Shown here: piece by piece, positions 18,792 through 26,183 of the stretch
Numbering within the stretch: position 1 is the first letter of the stretch
Layout of the letters: each line of letters begins with the position of its first letter
Assembly: GCA_013391845.1 (NCBI GenBank)
Contig: CP058414.1
Span: 1,226,501 to 1,290,500, forward strand
Source: Pseudoalteromonas shioyasakiensis
GTDB taxonomy: Bacteria > Pseudomonadota > Gammaproteobacteria > Enterobacterales > Alteromonadaceae
Reading direction: 5' to 3'
Length of the DNA: 64,000 bases
Made by a program: the position numbers and the translations under genes
The notes under the pieces: generated by a model
What the model saw: the letters and a program-made list of their open reading frames with translations, nothing else
Told to the model about the DNA's origin: nothing
Database searches by the model: none

Positions 18792-19832
18792 ATGGATATT
18801 ACCGAATTATTGGCCTTTAGTGTGCAACACAAAGCCTCGGATTTACACTTGTCATCGGGCGTATCACCTATGATACGTGTTGATGGTGATGTGCGTCGTA
18901 TTAATATTCCAGCATTAGAACAAAAAGATGTAAATAGTCTGGTATACGATATTATGAACGATAATCAGCGTAAGGACTACGAACAAAATCTCGAAGTGGA
19001 TTTTTCTTTTGAAGTACCAAACCTTGCGCGTTTTCGTGTAAACGCATTTAACTCAAACCGTGGCCCAGCGGCGGTGTTTCGTACTATCCCAAGTGATGTT
19101 TTAACGCTTGATGACTTAGGTGCGCCTGATATTTTTAAAACCATTTCCGATAATCCGCGTGGTTTAGTGTTGGTTACAGGCCCGACTGGTTCTGGTAAAT
19201 CAACTACCTTAGCGGCGATGGTTGATTATATTAATCAACATAAGCATCACCATATTTTAACTATCGAAGATCCTATCGAATTCGTGCACGAGAATAAGCT
19301 GAGTCTCATTAACCAACGCGAAGTTCACCGTGACACGCATAGCTTCTCTAATGCACTTAGAAGCGCATTACGTGAAGATCCGGATGTAATCTTGGTGGGT
19401 GAGCTTCGTGACCTTGAAACAATTCGCTTAGCGATGACCGCGGCAGAAACAGGTCACTTGGTGTTTGGTACCTTGCATACTACTTCTGCACCAAAAACTA
19501 TCGACCGTATCATTGACGTATTCCCTGGTGAAGAAAAAGACATGGTGCGTTCAATGTTGTCTGAATCACTACGTGCCGTAATATCACAAACCTTACTTAA
19601 AAAAGTGGGCGGTGGCCGAGTAGCAGCCCATGAAATCATGATAGGTATTCCTGCTATCCGAAACCTAATCCGAGAAGATAAAATCGCGCAAATGTATTCA
19701 TCAATTCAAACCGGTGCGTCCCATGGAATGCAGACCATGGATCAATGTTTAGCAAGCTTAGTTAACTTCGGTATTATTACAACCAATGATGCGCGTGCTA
19801 AAGCACAGGATAAAACCCAGTTTGGTGGTTAA
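18792..19832 (+). CDS. pilT: PilT, type IV pilus retraction ATPase
   Basis: 346 residues, the usual PilT length. Walker A GPTGSGKST lies near residue 130; the Asp box is EDPIEFVH, Walker B is ILVGELRD and the His box is TGHLVFGTLHT. The C-terminal AIRNLIREDK motif, which is essential for retraction in characterised PilT proteins, is present as IPAIRNLIREDKIAQM. PilT is a hexameric cytoplasmic motor that disassembles pili for twitching and DNA uptake. It is followed 14 bases later by pilU, and it starts divergently right beside yggS. Confidence 0.96.
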   Translation: MDITELLAFSVQHKASDLHLSSGVSPMIRVDGDVRRINIPALEQKDVNSLVYDIMNDNQRKDYEQNLEVDFSFEVPNLARFRVNAFNSNRGPAAVFRTIPSDVLTLDDLGAPDIFKTISDNPRGLVLVTGPTGSGKSTTLAAMVDYINQHKHHHILTIEDPIEFVHENKLSLINQREVHRDTHSFSNALRSALREDPDVILVGELRDLETIRLAMTAAETGHLVFGTLHTTSAPKTIDRIIDVFPGEEKDMVRSMLSESLRAVISQTLLKKVGGGRVAAHEIMIGIPAIRNLIREDKIAQMYSSIQTGASHGMQTMDQCLASLVNFGIITTNDARAKAQDKTQFGG

Positions 19833-19846
19833 CGGAGTTATTTAAA

Positions 19847-20980
19847 ATGTCTTTACCTTTAAATCATTTTTTACAAGTTATGATCGACAAAAAAGCGTCT
19901 GACTTGTTTGTTTCTAGCCAACTGCCTGTCAGTGCAAAAATAAACGGTGAGCTAGTACATCTTACCGACGAAAAGCTTTCTGATGAAGCTTCACTCGATT
20001 TGGTTGAGTCAGCCATGAGCGATAAGCAGCGTAAAGAATTTCATGATACTAAAGAGTGTAACTTTGCGATTGCAACTGATGAGGGGCGTTTCCGTGTTTC
20101 TGCTTTTTGGCAGCGTGACAGAGCTGGCATGGTTATTCGTCGTATCGTGACTCAGATACCTGATGTCAATGAGCTAGGATTGCCGTCAACCTTAACCGAT
20201 GTGATTATGGCTAAACGTGGTTTAGTTCTGTTTGTGGGGGGGACAGGTACGGGTAAATCGACTTCACTCGCAGCACTTCTAGGTTATCGTAACCGTAACC
20301 AGCGAGGTCATATTTTAACGATTGAAGACCCTATCGAATTTGTTCATGAGCATCGTAAAAGTATCATCACTCAACGTGAAGTAGGTTTAGATACAGAAAG
20401 CTTCGAATCAGCGCTAAAAAGCTCGTTGCGTCAAGCGCCTGATGTAATCTTAATTGGTGAAATACGCTCACAAGAAACTATGGAGTATGCATTAAGCTTT
20501 GCAGAAACAGGTCACTTGTGTGTGGCAACACTGCATGCGAATAATGCTAACCAAGCAATCGACCGTATTATGCACTTAGTACCTAAAGAAAAGCACGATA
20601 AGTTAAAATACGACTTAGCACTTAACCTTCGCGCTATTGTTGCTCAGCAGTTGGTTCCAACTGCCGATGGCGAAGGACGTGTAGCTGCTATCGAAATTTT
20701 GCTAAATTCGCCTATGGTGGCAGAGCTTATTAAAAAAGGTGATGTTGGTTCTATCAAAGAAACCATGGCGAAATCGAAAGAAATGGGTATGCAGACCTTT
20801 GATCAAGCATTGTTTGAGCTTTATAAGCAGCGTCGCATTAACTACGCCGATGCGTTGCATCATGCTGATTCGCCAAATGACCTACGCTTAATGATTAAGC
20901 TACAAAACAATGAGCAAAGTGGCGCAGGCTTTTTACAAGGCGTGACTATCGATGGTCTTGATGGAAAGAGTGACACATAA
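19847..20980 (+). CDS. pilU: PilU, PilT-dependent accessory pilus retraction ATPase
   Basis: 377 residues. Walker A is GGTGTGKST (near residue 130), with EDPIEFVHEH, ILIGEIRS and TGHLCVATLHANN. Compared with PilT it has a longer C-terminal tail (KLQNNEQSGAGFLQG), as in PilU of Pseudomonas and Vibrio. In those species PilU assists PilT during high-load retraction. The ATG has a GGAG site (AACGGAGTTATTTAAA). The stop is directly joined to the start of the next gene (TAA then ATG), so the three genes look like one operon. Confidence 0.93.
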   Translation: MSLPLNHFLQVMIDKKASDLFVSSQLPVSAKINGELVHLTDEKLSDEASLDLVESAMSDKQRKEFHDTKECNFAIATDEGRFRVSAFWQRDRAGMVIRRIVTQIPDVNELGLPSTLTDVIMAKRGLVLFVGGTGTGKSTSLAALLGYRNRNQRGHILTIEDPIEFVHEHRKSIITQREVGLDTESFESALKSSLRQAPDVILIGEIRSQETMEYALSFAETGHLCVATLHANNANQAIDRIMHLVPKEKHDKLKYDLALNLRAIVAQQLVPTADGEGRVAAIEILLNSPMVAELIKKGDVGSIKETMAKSKEMGMQTFDQALFELYKQRRINYADALHHADSPNDLRLMIKLQNNEQSGAGFLQGVTIDGLDGKSDT

Positions 20981-21853
20981 ATGGGATTGCGAGTAAGTTT
21001 AATCAGCTGGTTATTATTATTAGTGAGTACGTTTCATGTATACGGTAATGATAATAAAGGTGTGGTTATTTTTATTCGCGATGATGTTTATGACGATTAC
21101 AGTCGCTTTTTGAATGGTCGTAAGCCTATTGAAGTTAAAGACTTCAGTGGTGCTTACATTCGTCGCGATGTAGTCGATATGATCATAGCTCAACAAGCAT
21201 TGAATATAGGCGGCTACACTAAGCCATTTCGCTACCACAAAGGTAATGCTAATTACCGTAATACCAAGCTGTTAGAAGATGGCCAGCTTTTACTCAGCTT
21301 TGATAGTGTATGGTCTGTTGATGCAAAGTCGCTTGCAGAGTCGGTGTACATATCAGATCCTGTGATTCGAAATGGTGAGTATTTTGCGGGCATTTTTACC
21401 TCATCGAACAATAAAAAAGCGCTGCAAATAAAACAGCTTACTGACTTTAAGCAATTAACTGCGGTGTCAACGCCACGCTGGCAAACCGATTGGCAAACGT
21501 TATCGGCTCTGCCACTGAAAGAATTACTTAGAGAAGACGAGTGGCTAGGACAAGTCCGCACTGTATCGATGCAGTGGGTTGATTTTATGATGATGCCCCT
21601 GATGCCCAGCCTCAATAATCGTTATTCCTTAGAGAATATTGAATTGGTTGCTGTGCCTAACCTTTTACTTCAGCTTAAAGATAGCCGCCACTTTATCATT
21701 TCGAAGAGTCATCCCGATGGCAAAGAAGCCTTTGCTGCAATTCAAAAAGGGCTTGCACAACTTCGTCAATCAGGTGCAATTGAAAAAGCCTACCGAGAGG
21801 CAGGCTTTATTCCAGATTTAAAAGACTATATTGTGATTAACGAAGAGCGCTAG
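20981..21853 (+). CDS. Periplasmic substrate-binding-like protein downstream of pilU
   Basis: 290 residues with an N-terminal signal peptide ([18 protein letters not shown]). The mature part has the broad look of a bacterial extracellular solute-binding family 3 protein: an opening strand VVIFIRDD, and the C-terminal stretch '[29 protein letters not shown]' typical for this fold's last helices. No transporter genes accompany it. It starts with no gap after the pilU stop, so it should be translationally coupled to the pilus motor genes. Its stop overlaps the end of the convergent ruvX by 4 bases. Ligand unknown. Confidence 0.7.
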   Translation: MGLRVSLISWLLLLVSTFHVYGNDNKGVVIFIRDDVYDDYSRFLNGRKPIEVKDFSGAYIRRDVVDMIIAQQALNIGGYTKPFRYHKGNANYRNTKLLEDGQLLLSFDSVWSVDAKSLAESVYISDPVIRNGEYFAGIFTSSNNKKALQIKQLTDFKQLTAVSTPRWQTDWQTLSALPLKELLREDEWLGQVRTVSMQWVDFMMMPLMPSLNNRYSLENIELVAVPNLLLQLKDSRHFIISKSHPDGKEAFAAIQKGLAQLRQSGAIEKAYREAGFIPDLKDYIVINEER

Positions 21854-22300
21854 TCGCCGTAAAATTGTTCAAAGAAGCTTTCTAAGATGATCACTGCAGA
21901 CATGTTATCAACATTGCCTTTACCAAGGTTTCGATAGCCACCTTGTTCGAATAAACGGGCTTTGGCATCTGCAGTCGTTAGTCGTTCGTCTTGAGTTTCA
22001 ACCGGAATAGCAAAGTGGTTGTGTAAGCGATTAGAGAACTTCTTCGCTTTAAAGGTCACCTCTTGATTCGTACCATCCATATTAAGCGGTAAACCAACTA
22101 CCATTAAATCAGGTTGCCATTCGTCCACTTGCTTTTTAATGAGCTGCCAATCAGGAATACCATCTTTCGCTTTTACTGCTTGTAAGCTTGATGCTGTTCC
22201 TGTGAGTTTCTTGACCTATAGCTATACCAATGCTTTTGGTTCCAAAGTCAAAACCCATTACGGTGCGTTCACCCACCGGCTTAAAAGTTCGTTTTGTCAT
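21850..22300 (-). pseudogene. ruvX: ruvX/yqgF, Holliday junction resolvase-like, with a one-base frameshift
   Basis: From the ATG at 22300 the frame reads MTKRTFKPVGERTVMGFDFG and on to SIGIAIGQE, the N-terminal RNase H fold strand of YqgF. It then runs into a stop about 19 codons later. Dropping one base near 22206 (the G in TGTGAGTTTC on the plus strand) restores [20 protein letters not shown] and then continuous family sequence: [40 protein letters not shown] and the D..SAVIILE.FFEQ end. With that correction the protein is 149 residues. YqgF acts in 16S rRNA 5'-end maturation and is essential or near-essential in E. coli, so a sequencing error is the simplest reading. The conserved yqgE gene precedes it. 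Confidence 0.85.
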
Positions 22301-22319
22301 AGTCTTAAAATTTTAAATG

Positions 22320-22877
22320 TTAAGCGTGGCCTGCTTCAGAGCTTAATTGCCCGACATCAAAACCGAGCATAGAAACCGCTTTTTCCCAGCGTTTTTCGAC
22401 TGGAGTATTAAAGATGATTTCAGGATCAGCTTTGATAATTAACCAGGAGTTTTCTAACAGCTCTTGTTCTAATTGGCCTTGATCCCAGCCAGCATAGCCA
22501 AGAGTGATAATAAATTGATCAGGTGCCTCACTTGTGGTTAAGCTTGCTAACACATCTTTTGAGGTAGTGATCATAATGTCACTGCTGAGCTTTTGACTCG
22601 CTGCATAACCAGGCTTTGGCGAATGTAAAACAAACCCGCGATCGGTTTTTACAGGTCCGCCAGCATACACAGCTAAGCCTGCAGCTTGTTTGCTTTTGTC
22701 GTTATCAATTTCGATTTTATCGAGTAGCTCGCCCACAGTGATGTTGATAGGCTGGTTAATCACCAAGCCCATTGCACCATCTTGATTGTGCTCACAAATA
22801 TAAGTGACAGCACGCTTAAAAAAAGGGTCTTGCATGCTCGGCATCGCGATTAAGAAATGATTCTCTAATGACTGCAT
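22320..22877 (-). CDS. YqgE/AlgH family protein
   Basis: 185 residues. The signature pieces are present: NHFLIAMPSMQDPFFKRAVTY at the start, 'GAMGLVINQPI', 'VYAGGPV..DRGFVLH' and 'LGYAGWDQGQLE'. The family is conserved beside gshB and yqgF in gammaproteobacteria; AlgH of Pseudomonas was first linked to alginate control, but the molecular role is unknown. A strong ribosome site (AAAGGGGCGACCT) precedes the ATG. It lies 24 bases after gshB and 19 bases ahead of ruvX. Confidence 0.92.
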   Translation of the reverse strand: MQSLENHFLIAMPSMQDPFFKRAVTYICEHNQDGAMGLVINQPINITVGELLDKIEIDNDKSKQAAGLAVYAGGPVKTDRGFVLHSPKPGYAASQKLSSDIMITTSKDVLASLTTSEAPDQFIITLGYAGWDQGQLEQELLENSWLIIKADPEIIFNTPVEKRWEKAVSMLGFDVGQLSSEAGHA

Positions 22878-22901
22878 AGGTCGCCCCTTTTGTTGTTTAA
22901 A

Positions 22902-23855
22902 TTAAGTATGGCTCAGTTTTCTTTCAATGGCATCAAATAAGTGACCAGTGATTGAAATATCATAAGCAGCTTCAATCTCTTTTACACACGTTGGCGCAGT
23001 GACATTGATTTCAGTTAAGCGGTCGCCAATGATATCTAGACCAACAAAAATAAGGCCTTTTTCTTTCAATGTCGGCGCAACTGCTTCAGCAATTTTGCGG
23101 TCAGAGTCGCTAATAGGGCGTGCTTCGCCACGACCACCCGCTGCTAAGTTACCGCGCGTTTCGCCATTTTGTGGAATACGCGCTAAGCAATATGGCATCA
23201 CTTCACCATCAACTACAAGTACGCGTTTGTCGCCTTGTTTGATTTCAGGAATATAATTTTGTGCCATTGCAAAACGGTTACCATGCTCGGTTAATGTTTC
23301 GCAGATCACACCTATATTCGCATCATCCTCTTTAACACGAAAGATAGATGCCCCTCCCATGCCATCAAGCGGCTTTAAGATAATATCTTTATGCTCAGCT
23401 AAAAATGCACGAATGTCTGCTTGGCTTCGAGTTACCAACGTATCAGGGGTATGTTCGCTAAACCAAGCTGTAAATAGCTTTTCGTTGGCATCACGTAAGC
23501 TTTGAGGCTTGTTGATAATAAGAGTACCGGCTTGCTCGGCACGCTCTAAAATATAGGTTGCGTAGATATACTCAGTATCAAAAGGTGGATCTTTACGCAT
23601 TAAAATTACGTCTAAATCAGCTAAAGCAATAGCGGCTTTTTCTTCTAACTCGTACCAGTGATTTACATCATCAAAAACACGGGCTTTGGCTGCAGTTGCA
23701 TAGCCTTGACCTTGACGCAGAGACAGGTCATCCATTTCCATGTAGTAAATTTCGTAACCGCGCTTTTGTGCTTCCATCATCATTGCAAAGCCAGTGTCTT
23801 TTTTAATATTAAAGCCACTTATTGGATCAGAGATTATGCCTAACTTAATTGCCAT
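22902..23855 (-). CDS. gshB: GshB, glutathione synthetase
   Basis: 317 residues, the usual length. ATP-grasp enzyme of prokaryotic type: 'MDDLSLRQGQGYA', 'DVILMRKDPPFD.EYIYATYILERAE', 'LKPLDGMGGASIFRV' (ATP loop) and the C-terminal 'INVTAPTCVKEIEA'. It joins gamma-glutamylcysteine with glycine to give glutathione. The order rsmE-gshB-yqgE-ruvX is the same as in E. coli (rsmE-gshB-yqgE-yqgF). Confidence 0.95.
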   Translation of the reverse strand: MAIKLGIISDPISGFNIKKDTGFAMMMEAQKRGYEIYYMEMDDLSLRQGQGYATAAKARVFDDVNHWYELEEKAAIALADLDVILMRKDPPFDTEYIYATYILERAEQAGTLIINKPQSLRDANEKLFTAWFSEHTPDTLVTRSQADIRAFLAEHKDIILKPLDGMGGASIFRVKEDDANIGVICETLTEHGNRFAMAQNYIPEIKQGDKRVLVVDGEVMPYCLARIPQNGETRGNLAAGGRGEARPISDSDRKIAEAVAPTLKEKGLIFVGLDIIGDRLTEINVTAPTCVKEIEAAYDISITGHLFDAIERKLSHT

Positions 23856-23923
23856 TATTTTGCCTTAGAATCGTATGCCATACTGTGTTTTGTTACTTTG
23901 ATATATGGGTGTTTTTACGGTTT

Positions 23924-24658
23924 TCAATTCGCTAAATCGCCAAACTGTAATTGCAGTGCGCTTAACACAGTCAGGGCCGCTGTTTCTGTCCGCAAAACAC
24001 GAGGGCCTAAACGAATATCAACAAAATTTTGTTGTTTAGCTATATCGATTTCTTCATCGGTAAAACCACCTTCAGGACCCACTAAAAAACGCACGCCCTC
24101 GCTAGGCACATGAATAGTTTTAATGCTGTGCTCAGCACGTGGATGTAAGGTGAGTTTTATTGCTTCACTTGCTTGCTCTAACCATTCTTTTATATCGATA
24201 GGAGGATGTACAACAGGTACATAATTGCGGCCAGATTGTTCTGCTGCAGCAATTGCAATTTTTTGCCATTGTTGGTGTTTTTTCTGCAGTCTATCGCCAC
24301 TGAGTTTTACACCACAACGTTGACTAAAAATAGGAGTGATTTCTGTGATACCTAACTCTACAGATTTTTGAATAGTGAAATCCATTTTATCGCCACGAGA
24401 AATACCTTGGCCCAAGTGAATTTTTAAAGGCGATTCAACATTATGATCAATAAATTCTTGTGGCTCGACCACCACATTTTTTTTGCTGACTTCAATAATC
24501 TCACTGAGGTATTCACCTCCTTCACCATTAAAAATCGAGACCTTATCACCGACTTGCATACGTAATACACGGCCAATGTGACCTGCTGCATCATCATCAA
24601 GTGCTAATGGTGTGTTTAAAGAAATCGCTGAGGGTTGGTAAATATGTGGAACTCGCAT
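23924..24658 (-). CDS. rsmE: RsmE, 16S rRNA m3U1498 methyltransferase
   Basis: 244 residues from the ATG at 24658; an in-frame GTG three codons further up is possible but MRVPHIYQP fits the family's N-terminus. SPOUT features are present: 'HLGQGISRGDKMDFTIQKSVELG' in the middle, and the knot motif 'FLVGPEGGFTDEEI' with 'LGPRVLRTETAAL' at the C-terminus, where SAM binds. It methylates U1498 of 16S rRNA. It begins the rsmE-gshB-yqgE-ruvX run. Confidence 0.94.
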   Translation of the reverse strand: MRVPHIYQPSAISLNTPLALDDDAAGHIGRVLRMQVGDKVSIFNGEGGEYLSEIIEVSKKNVVVEPQEFIDHNVESPLKIHLGQGISRGDKMDFTIQKSVELGITEITPIFSQRCGVKLSGDRLQKKHQQWQKIAIAAAEQSGRNYVPVVHPPIDIKEWLEQASEAIKLTLHPRAEHSIKTIHVPSEGVRFLVGPEGGFTDEEIDIAKQQNFVDIRLGPRVLRTETAALTVLSALQLQFGDLAN

Positions 24659-24727
24659 GGCTGTCACTTATCAATAATTTTAGCAATATGGTAAGTATAC
24701 AGCGGTTTAGGTGCAATTATTTATTTG

Positions 24728-25189
24728 TTATTTAAACTCATCTTTGGCAGTTAAGGCGTGGGCAGTTGTTTCGGCTATTTCAGATTGGCAAGATAAGTGA
24801 TTAATGTGAGCTGCATCAGGGCAGGGAGTAAAGCCAAATCCTTGTCCTTCTTGCTGCACTAAGTAACGTATTTTGTGCAATGAGTTATAGATAAACTTTT
24901 GTGCGTCGTCTGCCAGTTGGTAGTCAGTTTGGTTTATCAATACACCTTGTATGTTGTGATGTTCATGTAAATAGCTAGCTAATTCTGAAACACTAATCTC
25001 ATTACTAAAATCACAGTAGCAATAATCTTTAACGAGTTGATCGAACATGAGCTTTACCATGCTACGGCTATTAGCTCCAGCCACCACAAGGGTTGAGTTT
25101 TCGGCATTTGCAAAATAGTGCTGAGCAAATGCACGACTAAACTCATTATCGATATCAACTAATAAATAATTATTAACTTTAAATGGCAT
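24728..25189 (-). CDS. Hypothetical protein, weakly Rossmann-like
   Basis: 153 residues, soluble, no signal peptide. The start (NNYLLVDIDNEFSRAFAQHY) has a hydrophobic strand followed by a helix, and 'STLVVAGANSRSM' looks like a second strand and turn; later 'NIQGVLINQTDYQ' could be another strand. This layout is reminiscent of a short-chain dehydrogenase in reduced form, but the glycine-rich motif and the catalytic Y-x3-K are missing. I do not recognise it. It follows the DUF350 gene by 28 bases on the same strand. Confidence 0.55.
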   Translation of the reverse strand: MPFKVNNYLLVDIDNEFSRAFAQHYFANAENSTLVVAGANSRSMVKLMFDQLVKDYCYCDFSNEISVSELASYLHEHHNIQGVLINQTDYQLADDAQKFIYNSLHKIRYLVQQEGQGFGFTPCPDAAHINHLSCQSEIAETTAHALTAKDEFK

Positions 25190-25217
25190 AACGCCTCACG
25201 ATTCAAGAACTTCCGTA

Positions 25218-26111
25218 TCAAATTGAAAACATACTTATTAGTAAATAGCCTATTGCACCGAAAACGGCAAACTCAATACAGGCTATGCCAATGTTATCTT
25301 GGTGGTCTACTTCTAACGATGTGTCGATATTGGGTAAAGATATATATTTAATAATATAGCTCAAAATATACAACAATACCCACATTGCACCGCAATGAGA
25401 TACTAGAGTGAATAAATTTTCTACCATCTTACCACTAATAAAGGATGCACTGGCAAGACCAGCATAACCCGCAAGTGCTAGGCCAATAGACTTACCCGCA
25501 TAGCGAATACCAATAGAAGTATTTTCAAGATTAAAATTACTTTGTAGCGATGCACCTTGGTTGGCTTTGGCAAAGCGATACTCTCGGATTTTACTATCAA
25601 GGGCAAACATACCTTGCAGCACAAAAAAGCTTACAGTGGCGATCAGCAAGCTGCTATAGCCTTGGGTATGGCACCAGTTATATAGACCAAGAGCAATAAT
25701 ACAGTTTGCGATTAACATGCCTGAGTCGACTAAAGCAGCACAGACATTTTGTTTTAATATGGCCGCTTCTTCGTTAAAGCGATGCAAAATCCATTTACGG
25801 TGAATTAAGTGACCTATTTTGATAAAGCTAAATAACAGCACAATAAGTAATAGGACCTTGAGCGGGTTAGACTGCGCTGCACTTAAGCTAATTTCATCAA
25901 ATATATAGGCAATGGTAGCAATAACAACCATGATCTCACTGGCAAAGCTGATCCCCATAGCAAAGTTATCATGCTGTGCAAGCTCTTCTTTAAGCGCTTG
26001 TTTTGCTTTGATTTGCGTTAGAATACGTAGCAGTACTATAGTGACGCAAATTACAGCGAAACTAATAGCAATCGCGACTAAACTAGTGTTAGATAGTGAT
26101 AAATATGACAT
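25218..26111 (-). CDS. DUF350 family membrane protein (tandem)
   Basis: 297 residues with about eight hydrophobic segments in two halves. Each half contains the DUF350 mark: a polar N-x-A/G turn before a helix, seen as 'HDNFAMGISFASEIMVV' (residues about 46-62) and 'HQDNIGIACIEFAVFGAI' (about 268-285). DUF350 proteins (YjfL type) are inner-membrane proteins of unknown role, often fused as twin repeats like this. The gene is divergent from glnE, 72 bases away, and probably shares a transcript with the hypothetical gene after it. Confidence 0.75.
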   Translation of the reverse strand: MSYLSLSNTSLVAIAISFAVICVTIVLLRILTQIKAKQALKEELAQHDNFAMGISFASEIMVVIATIAYIFDEISLSAAQSNPLKVLLLIVLLFSFIKIGHLIHRKWILHRFNEEAAILKQNVCAALVDSGMLIANCIIALGLYNWCHTQGYSSLLIATVSFFVLQGMFALDSKIREYRFAKANQGASLQSNFNLENTSIGIRYAGKSIGLALAGYAGLASASFISGKMVENLFTLVSHCGAMWVLLYILSYIIKYISLPNIDTSLEVDHQDNIGIACIEFAVFGAIGYLLISMFSI

Positions 26112-26183
26112 GCAGGTCCCTGCTAAATAATTCTTTGATAATCATTCTAGTACGGTTATTGGCAAGTTAAAAGAGAGTATTTA

